A stretch of 35,503 nt of DNA from an uncultured Desulfobulbaceae bacterium (GCA_947311315.1 CAMZKN010000109.1:1-35503), one strand, 5' to 3'; numbered from the stretch's first letter, positions 1 through 8,752 are shown. Program-made: numbers and translations. The notes: generated by a model not told the origin, from the letters alone.

Positions 1-202
1 CACAGGCGTATGCGTGATATTCCGAGGATAAAATTTTCACAGCAACGAAGAGTCAGGAGAAAAAGGCCGTTTCTGGACGGACACTAACAAACCATTTATA
101 CCCCCTTGTGCGGTGTTAGTACCTTAAAAAATATCTATACGCTTTTGAGGGTGCTAATATTATCCTGCAGTTATACGCTACTTTAACAATTTTTAAAACT
201 AA

Positions 203-255
203 ATAGTTACGCCCATAAGTTATACGTAATTCCCAGCATGATGCTGAATAGTTAC
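203..255 (+). repeat. Degenerate copy of the GTAA/TTAC short inverted-repeat element
   Basis: The 42 bases at 214-255 match 12140-12181 at 38 of 42 positions, including the right end TGCTGAATAGTTAC, and weaker similarity extends left to about 203. The flanking bases at 256-263 (ATTTCATT) have no matching copy upstream, so no target duplication is visible and the left end is degenerate or lost. The right end lies 9 bases from the dnaE2 stop codon. The rest of positions 1-264 holds no recognisable gene, only a weak inverted repeat (83-89 with 114-120). Confidence 0.7.
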
Positions 256-264
256 ATTTCATTC

Positions 265-3252
265 TCACAGGCGCTGCACTGTGTCCACTGTACATGTCAG
301 TGCACCAAAATCCTCTTCCACTATACCATTTAACACGTAAGCCCTACCACTTTTCAACAAATAAGCATATTTTTTATAAATTTTAGGGAAAAATGTTGTC
401 TCGACCTGCCCCGTCTCATCTTCAAAGGTCAAAAATTCCATAGCTTCCCCAGTTCGTGTCGAAACAAGCTTACCACTCAGCAGCCACACAACCAGCTGCA
501 CACGCTGATTAACAAATAGTGACAGTTCGCGCACCTTGACTGCATCATGCTGACCATTAAAAAATCGCAGTGGATGCAGGCCACAGAGAAACCCGAGAGC
601 CACAAATTCTCTTCTGGCCGAACTTTTAACATCCGGTGGAGGGAGTGGCGGTGGAGCCGGAAGTTTCACCTCAAAAAGAGAACGTGTACGTTTATCAACC
701 GTTTTCCGTTGAAAATCAGCCAACTGCCAGAGCAGCGCCGTCCTGTTATCCGCAGGATCCAGACAATCCAAAGCCCCCACATGAATAAGTGTTCTGGCCT
801 CGTTTTCAGCAGGTCTCACCCTGCTCAGAAAATCCCCGAGGTGCTGAAACGGTTTTTGTTTCCGCTTTTCAAGAATACGGCCGATACATTCTACCGACAA
901 ACCCTGTATTTCCTGCAAACCCACCCGAATCGTTTCAACCTGTCCCACCCACTGCAGCCGACTTAGCTGTACGTCCGGTGGAAGAATCGTCAATCCAAGT
1001 CTCTTTGCTTCTGAGACATAAGCAAAAGTTGAATAATATCCTCCCCGATTGGAAAGCACCGCAGACATAAATTCTGCCGGATAATGTCTTTTAAGAAAAG
1101 CTGCCTGAAAAGAAACTCTGGCATATGATGCGGAATGGGGTTTACAAAAGGAATAGCCGTCAAAGCTCATCATCATCTGCCAGACCTGCTCGACTACTCC
1201 CTGCTCAATATTTTTCCGCCTGCACCCGGCAAAAAATTTATCCTTGTAGTTATGCAGCCTCAGCAACCTGTCTTTTTTTGATAACACTTTGCGCAGTCCA
1301 TCCGCTTCTACGTGACTGAAAGCTGCCAATGCAACTGCAACTTTTGAGACATCTTCCTGATACACCATCAGGCCAAATGTTTCATCGAGAACATCACCGA
1401 CCTCAGGGCAAATCGGTTCCCAGGCACCACCATGCAGACGCCTCACATACTCCCGCACAAATTCATTGGCCGCCGGGCGTATTATCGATGACTGGATCAC
1501 CAGTTGCTCAAAATCACCACTACCTGCTTTTTTTTCAAGGAGCCGCATGGCAGGACTTTCAATATAAAAACAGCCCATGGTCTCCCCTCTCGCCACCAGC
1601 ATTTTCGTCGACACATCATCTTCCGGCTGCCACGTGTTCTCATCAATGATTACGCCCCTACCTGCAACCGCCGCAACACAATCACGAATAACACCAAGAC
1701 TTCTGTTGCCAAGAAGATCAATCTTCACCAGCCCTGCTTCTTCCGCACCATCTTTTTCCCACTGAATAATCGGCACACCTTTACGTGACCGCTCTATCGG
1801 GACATACTGACACAACGGCTCAGGTGTAATGACCACACCTCCTGGATGAACAGAGAGATAACGCGGCACACCTATCAGTTTTTCTGCAAGACCAAGAATT
1901 TCCGGCCAGGGAGAAGGGAGTTGCTCTGTATTAAACGTTGGCAATTCACTTAAGCGACTGGCAAGGCTCACCGCACCAGTTCTCTGTATCCACGGTATCC
2001 GCCGGGTAATATCCGAAATTTCTGTCTCCGGTAAACCAAAAGCCTTTGCCGTCTCACGAATGGCACTTCTTGGTTTAAAAAATACATGGTTGCAAACCAG
2101 TGCCGAATGGCCCGCAAAATCCTTCAGCACGTCTTTTAGAACATCGTCACGCTCGTCCCAGGAAAAATCAATATCAATGTCCGGTGGATCACTCCTGCCC
2201 GGGTTTAAAAACCGTTCAAAATAGAGATTATATTTGATAGGGCAGACATTGGTTATCTCCAGGCAATATGCAACAAGAGAAGCCGCCCCCGAGCCTCGTC
2301 CACAAATACGCCGTTTTTCTCTCTTCCCATCCACACCTTTTCTCAAAACGATGTCACGCACCACCAGAAAATATGAGGAAAAACCCATTTTCTCAATTAC
2401 CGCCAGTTCATGCTCAAGGCGTTCGATCACCTGTTCGCCCAGATCATCACCGTATCTTCGGCGTGCACCCGCATATCCCTTTTGCCGGAGAACTGCCACA
2501 CTGTCCCGCCCGCCATCTCCCCGCCATGGCGGCATAACAATACCAAATTCAGGCCCTCTATATTCACATGCTGCAGCCACTGTTTCTGTCGCGGTCAACA
2601 CCTCCGGCCAGATCGCAAATCTCTTTCCATATTCTTCGCCACTCACCAGCAGATTAATCCGCTCTGCCATCTTTTCCTGAGCCCCGCCGATGGTGGCGCC
2701 GTCCCGTACCGCCTGCAATAGACGGAATAACTGCATGTCTTCTCTATCCAACACACTGCTGTCAGGTGTCACTATTGCAGGGAGACTCTTTTTTTCTGCA
2801 AAAGCCCGAAGAGTACGAGAGATGGCTGTAGGCCTACAACCAAGATCTGCAGCGACCTGTACGCCCTGCTGCATATATTTATCCAGCAGAGAGATATCAT
2901 CACACAACACCCACAGACCGTCACTTTGAGCAACAATATCTTTTTCAAGAGTAAAGTTTTTAGCTGTATGCCTCCGTGTTAAAAGCCTGCAGAGATTTGC
3001 ATACCCCTTACTGTTTTGTACCAGACATGTGACAATTCTCGCTGTTCCCGGTTCAGAAATTTCCGCCCCGACAACGGGGCGTAACTTCTCTTTTCTGCAG
3101 GACTTGAGAAATTCCCACAATCCATAGAGATTGTCTCTATCTGTCATGGCCAGACCGGAAAAACCCAGTTTTCTGGCCCGGCAACAAAGGGAAGCCGGAG
3201 ACGCAGTAGCCTGCAAAAGTGAATAAAACGATCTGACACGAAGAGGAAACAT
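265..3252 (-). CDS. dnaE2: Error-prone DNA polymerase III alpha-type subunit DnaE2/ImuC
   Basis: This 995-residue C-family DNA polymerase is the catalytic member of the ImuB/DnaE2 mutasome, which performs translesion synthesis after DNA damage. The N-terminal PHP domain (about 1-200) is degenerate: the usual H-S-x-Y-S is R-S-F-Y-S (residues 7-11) and the TDH motif is TDR, so its metal site is probably lost. The palm carries the catalytic pair in PPDIDIDF (D358, D360), and the third aspartate lies in VKIDLLG. A C-terminal OB fold (about 910-995, containing EFLTFEDETGQVE) is present. Length is slightly below the usual 1030-1090. The ATG at 3252 follows the imuB stop by three bases, so this is the last gene of the lexA operon. 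Expression should follow LexA control. The assignment is firm; the replicative DnaE is ruled out by length, PHP decay and context. Confidence 0.95.
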   Translation of the reverse strand: MFPLRVRSFYSLLQATASPASLCCRARKLGFSGLAMTDRDNLYGLWEFLKSCRKEKLRPVVGAEISEPGTARIVTCLVQNSKGYANLCRLLTRRHTAKNFTLEKDIVAQSDGLWVLCDDISLLDKYMQQGVQVAADLGCRPTAISRTLRAFAEKKSLPAIVTPDSSVLDREDMQLFRLLQAVRDGATIGGAQEKMAERINLLVSGEEYGKRFAIWPEVLTATETVAAACEYRGPEFGIVMPPWRGDGGRDSVAVLRQKGYAGARRRYGDDLGEQVIERLEHELAVIEKMGFSSYFLVVRDIVLRKGVDGKREKRRICGRGSGAASLVAYCLEITNVCPIKYNLYFERFLNPGRSDPPDIDIDFSWDERDDVLKDVLKDFAGHSALVCNHVFFKPRSAIRETAKAFGLPETEISDITRRIPWIQRTGAVSLASRLSELPTFNTEQLPSPWPEILGLAEKLIGVPRYLSVHPGGVVITPEPLCQYVPIERSRKGVPIIQWEKDGAEEAGLVKIDLLGNRSLGVIRDCVAAVAGRGVIIDENTWQPEDDVSTKMLVARGETMGCFYIESPAMRLLEKKAGSGDFEQLVIQSSIIRPAANEFVREYVRRLHGGAWEPICPEVGDVLDETFGLMVYQEDVSKVAVALAAFSHVEADGLRKVLSKKDRLLRLHNYKDKFFAGCRRKNIEQGVVEQVWQMMMSFDGYSFCKPHSASYARVSFQAAFLKRHYPAEFMSAVLSNRGGYYSTFAYVSEAKRLGLTILPPDVQLSRLQWVGQVETIRVGLQEIQGLSVECIGRILEKRKQKPFQHLGDFLSRVRPAENEARTLIHVGALDCLDPADNRTALLWQLADFQRKTVDKRTRSLFEVKLPAPPPLPPPDVKSSARREFVALGFLCGLHPLRFFNGQHDAVKVRELSLFVNQRVQLVVWLLSGKLVSTRTGEAMEFLTFEDETGQVETTFFPKIYKKYAYLLKSGRAYVLNGIVEEDFGALTCTVDTVQRL

Positions 3253-3255
3253 AGC

Positions 3256-4458
3256 TTACGTGGTACCAGCCAGCTTATGGTGGCCAATCTCGACGACACC
3301 ATGCCCGAAACGTTTATGAATGAGATCCAGAGCAGCCAGCACCTTTGTCTCGCGACACCGATCAGCTGAAGGTTCCGGAAAAAGAGACAACTGTGGTGAC
3401 TGACGTTGCAGACGATCACAGACAAGCCTGCAGCTTCGTATCCTGATTCGTCGCATCCAGGCACGATTCAGCGCGGTTACAGCAAGTTTACGCAAGAGAA
3501 AATCTCCGGCGGTTCCAGCCCGGCAGGACGCCTGACGCACTACATGACACCCATCCGAATAATGCAACCAGACACCCAGCCTGCGAGTCACCTGGCGCCG
3601 CACACGTAATTGATTGCCAGCCCGGCTGACAAGCCCGGCAAGAACCCCCTCCAGTTCCCGCCGGTCATTGGTGTCTTCTGCAAAAAAATGTTCATAACCA
3701 AAAGACTGCTCACTCTCCGCGGGCACTGAGACAACACTTTCATCAATACCACGACTGGCGTTGTGCAGATATTCGCAACGTTTGCCAAAGGGTACCATAA
3801 GCTGTCTGCGCGTCAAACCGGCCAATGCACCAATAGTATCGAGACGAAACTCCAGTAACCTCTCCAGCTCTTTTCTGCTCAATCCCGGTAAAAGCATAAT
3901 AGATAAAGGGGCAAGAAAATCCGCCTCTTCTCCCGGGGTAACGATATATTCCCCCACCGGCTTCACAAGTCTTGATGCAACCTTAGCCACCAGCTTACTC
4001 GTGCCAAGAGTCCAGATCGGATTAATCCCCAGACCTCGATGAACATGGCGCCTTACACGCCAGCCAACATCGGGTGCAAGGCCATTGAGGCGATGCGTGC
4101 CGGTGACATCTACAAAAAAATGGCCATCCGCCTGCCCGCATTCGATGCGTGGTGAATAGGTCTGCAATGTTTTTACAAAGGCCTTCATCGCTTTTTGATA
4201 GAGATCAATACGGGGAGCAAGGACCTCGGCCCCGCTGCAGATTCGCATGGCCTGTTTCAGCCACATACCCTTCCGAACCCCTTCACCGTAGGCTTCCTCA
4301 CTCATATCGTAAACAATCGCCCGTGACGTGGTCTGCGGTGCAATGATCAACGCCTTTCCACGCAGACCGGAATCCACCACCCGCTCCACGGAAACCGCAA
4401 AATCAGCGACATTAAAATGCAGCACCGACCGCTCCTGCACCCTGAACCCCTGACTCAT
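3256..4458 (-). CDS. imuB: ImuB-type Y-family polymerase homologue lacking catalytic residues
   Basis: A 400-residue Y-family (DinB/UmuC fold) protein. Polymerase activity looks lost: the first metal-binding aspartate of the family (HVDMD in Pol IV) is replaced in HFNVADF (N16), and the SxDE motif reads QADG (D111, G112), removing the glutamate. That pattern defines ImuB, which acts as an adaptor joining DnaE2 to the sliding clamp. A QLSLF sequence at residues 356-360 fits the beta-clamp-binding consensus QLxLF. The ATG overlaps the stop of the upstream DUF72 gene by four bases (ATGA), and dnaE2 follows after three bases, implying translational coupling. The motifs are visible in the sequence; the adaptor role is established for mycobacterial and Caulobacter ImuB. 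Confidence 0.92.
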   Translation of the reverse strand: MSQGFRVQERSVLHFNVADFAVSVERVVDSGLRGKALIIAPQTTSRAIVYDMSEEAYGEGVRKGMWLKQAMRICSGAEVLAPRIDLYQKAMKAFVKTLQTYSPRIECGQADGHFFVDVTGTHRLNGLAPDVGWRVRRHVHRGLGINPIWTLGTSKLVAKVASRLVKPVGEYIVTPGEEADFLAPLSIMLLPGLSRKELERLLEFRLDTIGALAGLTRRQLMVPFGKRCEYLHNASRGIDESVVSVPAESEQSFGYEHFFAEDTNDRRELEGVLAGLVSRAGNQLRVRRQVTRRLGVWLHYSDGCHVVRQASCRAGTAGDFLLRKLAVTALNRAWMRRIRIRSCRLVCDRLQRQSPQLSLFPEPSADRCRETKVLAALDLIHKRFGHGVVEIGHHKLAGTT

Positions 4459-5333
4459 TTCCCTGCTCTTTTACTCTGTTGTGCAAGGATAGCAGCGAGT
4501 CTGGCACCGTTTCTCGGTGCCTGCGCACCCACATGATTATTGAAAAAAACGAAACCTCGTCCAGCTCTTGCTGCCATGGGCAGAATGTATTTTTCACGCC
4601 AGAGCTGCAACTCTTCGTCAGAATAGTCGTAATTGAATTTTTTCTGCATATTGCCAGAACGCCAGCCATTTGTATTACGGCCATGGAAACGTACATAAAA
4701 AAGTGCCGGGTTTGTCACCACATCAAGTGCTGGAAAAAGCCCGGGCAGAGACGGTTCATCAACCGCGACAAGTGTCACCTTTCGCCGGGCTAGCTCGGCA
4801 AATACCGAATCAATGGCCCATGAAACATGGCGAAATTCCACCGCAACCGGTAAACCCTCCAGGCCGTCAAGTAGAGCTGCAAGATAGTTGCGATTAGCAA
4901 TGGAACGCTCAAAGCCAGGCGGAAGTTGGATCTGCACCGCAACCAGACGGTCACCGAGCGGCGCAATACCCTGCCTGTAAAGCTGCAATTGCTCCCGCCA
5001 GTTATCCGCCCGCTCATGGGTCATAGTCCGGGTCAGTTTTGCCGCAAAAAGCATATGAGGCGGCGCCTTTTCCACCATACGGCTAAGCAGCTCAGCCCGG
5101 GCCATCTGATACCAGGTGTAATTCAGCTCAACCACAGAAAAACAACGGCCATAGAGACCGAGCATCCCAGTGGTTCTGGTGCCTTCCGGATAAAAGCCGC
5201 TGTCCACCCATTCAGTATACGAATAGCCACAGGTGCCTATATAAACGGGACACACGCTGGCAGTACCAGCTGAAACCGGATCAAAAACAAGATCCACTCT
5301 GCCAGGACAGTTACTTCTATCTCTGTCCACCAT
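4455..5333 (-). CDS. DUF72 (YecE-like) TIM-barrel protein in the SOS cassette
   Basis: A 292-residue member of the DUF72/YecE family, recognised by YIGTCGYSYTEW near the N terminus, then FYP, the VELNYTWYQ stretch, PVAVEFRH in the middle and a C-terminal VFFNNH. The family has a TIM-barrel fold. Its biochemical function is not established; a resemblance to endonuclease IV with DNA binding has been proposed for a Thermotoga member. The ATG at 5333 (GGAG a few bases upstream) is preferred to the TTG one codon earlier. It overlaps the lexA stop by 17 bases and the imuB start by four, so it is embedded in the damage-inducible operon, at the position where imuA sits in other bacteria. That position is the main functional hint: a DNA-repair role is inference. 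Confidence 0.9.
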   Translation of the reverse strand: MVDRDRSNCPGRVDLVFDPVSAGTASVCPVYIGTCGYSYTEWVDSGFYPEGTRTTGMLGLYGRCFSVVELNYTWYQMARAELLSRMVEKAPPHMLFAAKLTRTMTHERADNWREQLQLYRQGIAPLGDRLVAVQIQLPPGFERSIANRNYLAALLDGLEGLPVAVEFRHVSWAIDSVFAELARRKVTLVAVDEPSLPGLFPALDVVTNPALFYVRFHGRNTNGWRSGNMQKKFNYDYSDEELQLWREKYILPMAARAGRGFVFFNNHVGAQAPRNGARLAAILAQQSKRAGK

Positions 5334-5958
5334 CAAACTCCACGTGTTTTCCCCGGATCACTCCAACTACCTTACCCTGCACCAGTACGTCACTGAGTGG
5401 ATAGCAGATAACCGAATAATCATCATTGGCGGGCTGCAGTTCGATGTGATCGCTATAGTGAAAAAAGCGTTTCACTGTTGCATCCTCACCCTGGATAAGT
5501 ACTGCAACAATCTCGCCGTTCTCGGCGTACTGACGTGGTTCGCAAACCACAAAATCACCATGAAAGATACCGGCATCTTTCATGGAGTCTCCTTTAATCC
5601 GCAGACAAAACAGATTGCTGCCGGGAAAAATGGTTGCATCAACGACCAGTGTTCCTTCCCATTCCTGCTGTGCATACATGGGCAGACCAGCGGTTATCTG
5701 ACCGACGACCGGTAACTCCCGACTTCGCCCTGACCGCCTGCTGCGCTCTCTTTCAGGATACAGTCTGATGGTTCGGCTATAGTGTCCATCACGTTCAAGA
5801 ACGCCCTTTTTCTCCAGTTGATTCATCAGCTGTGCCACAGCAGTATGACTCACACCCAGATCAGTTGCGGCCTGTCGCAAAGTTGGTATCCGCTCATCAT
5901 CAGCCATACGCTCTGTTAAATAGTCGAGAAACTGTCTCTGCTTAACTGTCAGTTCCAT
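5317..5958 (-). CDS. lexA: LexA-type SOS repressor, self-cleaving
   Basis: This 213-residue LexA has an N-terminal winged helix-turn-helix (about 1-65, recognition region VSHTAVAQLMNQLEKKGVL) and a C-terminal S24 peptidase domain. The cleavage site is A90-G91 (QITAGLP), the nucleophile is S125 in KGDSMKDAG, and the general-base lysine is K163 in DATVKRF. It represses SOS genes until RecA filaments trigger its autocleavage. The start at 5958 is supported by GAGGAG six bases upstream; the reading frame extends further up but would run through the operators. It is the first gene of the operon with the DUF72, imuB and dnaE2 genes, and two palindromes in its promoter imply autoregulation. It could be a second, cassette-specific LexA rather than the only one in the genome; the window cannot tell. 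Confidence 0.93.
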   Translation of the reverse strand: MELTVKQRQFLDYLTERMADDERIPTLRQAATDLGVSHTAVAQLMNQLEKKGVLERDGHYSRTIRLYPERERSRRSGRSRELPVVGQITAGLPMYAQQEWEGTLVVDATIFPGSNLFCLRIKGDSMKDAGIFHGDFVVCEPRQYAENGEIVAVLIQGEDATVKRFFHYSDHIELQPANDDYSVICYPLSDVLVQGKVVGVIRGKHVEFDGGQR

Positions 5959-5972
5959 ACTCACTCCTCTAA

Positions 5973-5988
5973 AATGTACTTGTACATT
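5973..5988. promoter_or_regulatory. Probable LexA operator, promoter-distal box
   Basis: AATGTACTTGTACATT is a 16-bp palindrome apart from its central pair. It lies between the predicted transcription start and the lexA Shine-Dalgarno sequence and shares the core TGTAC-NN-GTACA with the box at 6002-6017. Operator function is inferred from location and duplication. Confidence 0.8.
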
Positions 5989-6001
5989 AATCACAAACAT
6001 A

Positions 6002-6017
6002 ATTGTACATGTACATT
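6002..6017. promoter_or_regulatory. Probable LexA operator overlapping the -10 region
   Basis: ATTGTACATGTACATT carries the same TGTAC-NN-GTACA core as the 5973-5988 box. The two centres are 29 bp apart, close to three helical turns. It covers the -10 hexamer and part of the spacer of the lexA promoter, an ideal place for repression. Confidence 0.82.
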
Positions 6018-6029
6018 CTATTTTGTCAA
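6002..6029 (-). promoter_or_regulatory. Sigma-70-type promoter of the lexA operon
   Basis: On the minus strand a consensus -35 TTGACA (6024-6029) is followed after 16 bases by TACAAT (6002-6007). Transcription should begin near 5995, about 37 bases before the lexA ATG. It is the only strong promoter seen for the four-gene operon. Confidence 0.75.
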
Positions 6030-6107
6030 TACACTTCATTCTCGGAGACAATAAAAGATATTAAATAGAGGAATTAACACCCGACAAAGGGGTGTAACGG
6101 AGAAATA

Positions 6108-7985
6108 TCAACCACCGGCAAAACAACTACCGATCTGCTTCCAGTCTTTTTGTTGAACCCAGGAGAGCTTTTCCGCAAAAAGTAAATCACTTTTATAATA
6201 CTTTTTGCTGCGTGCTCTTTTCATAAATTTGCTCAATTGGGCCGGGCCGCCATTATACATGGCGTAAATAACCCTGGGAAGCAGATCAGTGTCATCAGAA
6301 TATTTTTGGGCATGATCGCCCTTAAGAGCATACCTCCGCAGATAAAGATCAACAATTTCACAACCGGCAAGAGCGTTATAGCGAATATCCCATCGAAGCC
6401 GGTCACGATTATAGATCCCCCGCCAGACCCGTTCGTTTATCTGCATCACCCCCACGGAAGTATGGTTATAGGAAAGAAGATAGGTCAACTTTCTCTTTCT
6501 GGTAACAAACTGCCGAAAACAGCTCTCCTGCCAGGCCATTGCAGGAATAAGGGTTTCAAACATAGGTTGCCAGGCTTGCGGAATCTCACCTTTTGCAACA
6601 ACGGTCAAGGCGGCTTCAGCCAGTACTTTTCTGATTTTTTTCACATAGGTATCAATATCTTTATCAGGCACCCGCCATTGCAAAATTTCTGCAAAAGTCG
6701 GCATCTCAGACGCATGAACAGGCCGGGTAAAAAAATCACCAAACCAGGAGAGAGGCTGCGAAACCGCCTTATCATCCGGCAGATCAATTTCCTCAATATT
6801 CTGCATGGAATCGTTTTCGTTAACAGCCGGTAACTGCAACAACTTCCGCAACCTGCCATCAATTCCTTTTGCGTAAGGTAGATCCCCTTTTTTACCACTT
6901 AGCATTGCGGCAAGACGCTGCAAACCCCGTTGACTAATCTCAACCCCAAAAGTCGGCCCCATACGATCAAAAACAGTCAACGCATCCGCCGCAGTAAAAA
7001 AAGCGAGATAGCCGAGACTGTTGTCATCAGGCCTGGCGTACAGCTGTCGCCTGAAAACGGGAACCAACTGGTGCCACACCCTGACAAACTGCATACGAAC
7101 AAAATCCTTGTCCAACTGTTGGCCTTCCAAAGCGGATGAGAAAACGTGGCGGGTATCAAGCAGGACATCGATAAGCGTTTGATGATCTTCCGGAGTCAGT
7201 GGTGATGCAGCCAGCACAGCAACCAGCTCCACAAGAAGTGCATCCCAGGTCTCCCAGGTACGAACAAGCAACTCACGCTCTTTTTGAGTAAGCGTGAAAT
7301 TGTGTGCTTTTTCAGATGGGTCATATACATTTTCAACATCCAGCAAAAGCTCAACAACAACACCATTTTGTTGCACCAGTACCGCACCGGTTCGCAGACT
7401 TTCCAGCATGGTTTCTACCTGTTGACCTGCTTGGGAAGAAAAAAGTGGTCTAAGAAACGATCGTACGTCGTTTACCGGCGGAGCAAGATCAATTCGGACT
7501 TGATTTAAATGTTTATACACACGAGGTTGTGCAAATTTCCAAAGAAAGCCGGCAATATATGCGGGTTTGCGGGAAAGGGTCAACAACGTGGAATCAACGG
7601 TCTGTAAAGAGAGTTTAAATGTTCTTTTATCGATAACCGGTTTCTGGAAAAGCTGTAAATAACCCTCCCATTCAACGGGAACCAGACAACTCTCCCCAAA
7701 TTCACTCCCCAACCGAATAAGAAGCCGTACCTCCAGACGCAACAGTCCACCAACAGAAGAAAACCTGGGTTCAGAAACCCGAAGATATATACAATCGCCA
7801 GGTTTGCCAACAATTGTGGCACTCCTGCCAACTTCAGTGAAAGCGGATTGCCGGAGAAGAGTCGTAAGAAGTGTATTATCAAGACTGAGGGGGATAATAA
7901 CATTCTCAGCATACGCTGGAGAAACAACAAAAAACACCAGAAGCACAACTGCTCTCAACATATTTTGTACTCTTAATTTACGCAT
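6108..7985 (-). CDS. Periplasmic SLT-family lytic murein transglycosylase with a large unassigned N-terminal region
   Basis: A 625-residue exported protein. A signal peptide is visible (MRKLRV, a hydrophobic stretch, cleavage near AYA-EN). The C-terminal part (about 470-600) is a lysozyme-like SLT domain: catalytic glutamate E487 in AWQESCFRQF, then SVGVMQINERVW, YNALAGCEI and YAMYNGGP. It should cleave peptidoglycan glycan strands to 1,6-anhydro ends. Residues about 30-450 match no domain I recognise. The ATG at 7985, with GGAGA just upstream, is preferred to the TTG three codons earlier. Nothing follows in the same operon except the independently regulated lexA unit. Confidence 0.85.
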   Translation of the reverse strand: MRKLRVQNMLRAVVLLVFFVVSPAYAENVIIPLSLDNTLLTTLLRQSAFTEVGRSATIVGKPGDCIYLRVSEPRFSSVGGLLRLEVRLLIRLGSEFGESCLVPVEWEGYLQLFQKPVIDKRTFKLSLQTVDSTLLTLSRKPAYIAGFLWKFAQPRVYKHLNQVRIDLAPPVNDVRSFLRPLFSSQAGQQVETMLESLRTGAVLVQQNGVVVELLLDVENVYDPSEKAHNFTLTQKERELLVRTWETWDALLVELVAVLAASPLTPEDHQTLIDVLLDTRHVFSSALEGQQLDKDFVRMQFVRVWHQLVPVFRRQLYARPDDNSLGYLAFFTAADALTVFDRMGPTFGVEISQRGLQRLAAMLSGKKGDLPYAKGIDGRLRKLLQLPAVNENDSMQNIEEIDLPDDKAVSQPLSWFGDFFTRPVHASEMPTFAEILQWRVPDKDIDTYVKKIRKVLAEAALTVVAKGEIPQAWQPMFETLIPAMAWQESCFRQFVTRKRKLTYLLSYNHTSVGVMQINERVWRGIYNRDRLRWDIRYNALAGCEIVDLYLRRYALKGDHAQKYSDDTDLLPRVIYAMYNGGPAQLSKFMKRARSKKYYKSDLLFAEKLSWVQQKDWKQIGSCFAGG

Positions 7986-8117
7986 CTTCTCCAAGAATAG
8001 GTTCTTTAAAATAGTGTTCTGTTTTTTTCACTCTCTTTTGATAAACCTTTACACAAAATAATAACAGAATAAAGGAAATTCAGCTCAAATTAGACTATTT
8101 CGCACAATATTCCCCTC

Positions 8118-8567
8118 TCATATCCCCTGATACGAGCGATACCAGTTATTGATAAACTTTGAGCCGTGATCACCGCTACCAAAATAGAATGTGCCAATAT
8201 CTTCGATATCCAGCTCAACAGAGACATTCGGGTTACCAAGTTTGCCAAGCTCCAGGGTTGTCGGCCCGTTAAAACAGACGGAGCCGTGCCTCTCACCTGT
8301 GTTAGTTTGGATATAATTTTTTCCGGATAATGACATAATCCGTGCGGAACCACGACCACCTGCAACACGCAGGGAATAATAATAACAGTTTGGTGCTCCA
8401 TTTGCTTTACGTGGACTTACATCCCATCCCTGCATATTTTGATACCGGTAATTTGACGTGGTGTAAAAATAATCTCTCTGTCTCTCGTTTTCATAAAATC
8501 TGGAACCCAGAGCCACACCTGGAACGAACAACAGAATAAACACAATACTTTTTTTTAATAAACTCAT
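8118..8567 (-). CDS. Small secreted protein of unknown function
   Basis: A 149-residue protein with a clear signal peptide (MSLLKKS, hydrophobic core, likely cleavage after VALG-S). The mature part is rich in Tyr, Asn and Gly and has two cysteines (in PNCYYY and SVCFNG) that could form a disulfide. The strand-rich pattern SVELDIEDIGTFYFGSGDH suggests a small beta fold. GGGGAG lies eight bases before the ATG. I do not recognise a family. It stands alone between the transglycosylase and the DUF1566 gene on the same strand, separated from the latter by a terminator. Confidence 0.75.
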   Translation of the reverse strand: MSLLKKSIVFILLFVPGVALGSRFYENERQRDYFYTTSNYRYQNMQGWDVSPRKANGAPNCYYYSLRVAGGRGSARIMSLSGKNYIQTNTGERHGSVCFNGPTTLELGKLGNPNVSVELDIEDIGTFYFGSGDHGSKFINNWYRSYQGI

Positions 8568-8652
8568 AGCGTATCTCCCCTAAAAAATACAATTATCCAA
8601 CCAACATTTTGTCTTCACAACCAGATAACAGGATAAAATTTTTTTATGCTAT

Positions 8653-8699
8653 CGACATAGGGCTATATCGCCGCAATACCTGCAGACATAGCCCTGTCG
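8653..8699. repeat. Long imperfect inverted repeat in an intergenic region
   Basis: CGACATAGGGCTAT (8653-8666) pairs with ATAGCCCTGTCG (8688-8699) except for a two-base bulge, with a 21-base loop. No T-run follows on either strand, so it is not a standard terminator. It lies in the 246-base gap upstream of the secreted-protein gene. Confidence 0.5.
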
Positions 8700-8752
8700 A
8701 CCGAATCAGCATCAACAGGATATCACTTTGATTTTGTCTCTATTTTCATCTA

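Noticed and set aside
83..120. Inverted repeat ACTAACA / TGTTAGT in the left intergenic region
   Set aside because: Only seven pairs with a 24-base loop in AT-rich DNA; not distinguishable from chance.
286..296. Partial match to the TGTAC palindrome near the dnaE2 3' end
   Set aside because: Only one half-site is intact and it lies inside coding sequence, far from any start.
547..2929. Several plus-strand open frames opposite dnaE2
   Set aside because: They are antisense shadows of a well-supported polymerase gene, have no family resemblance and lack ribosome binding sites.
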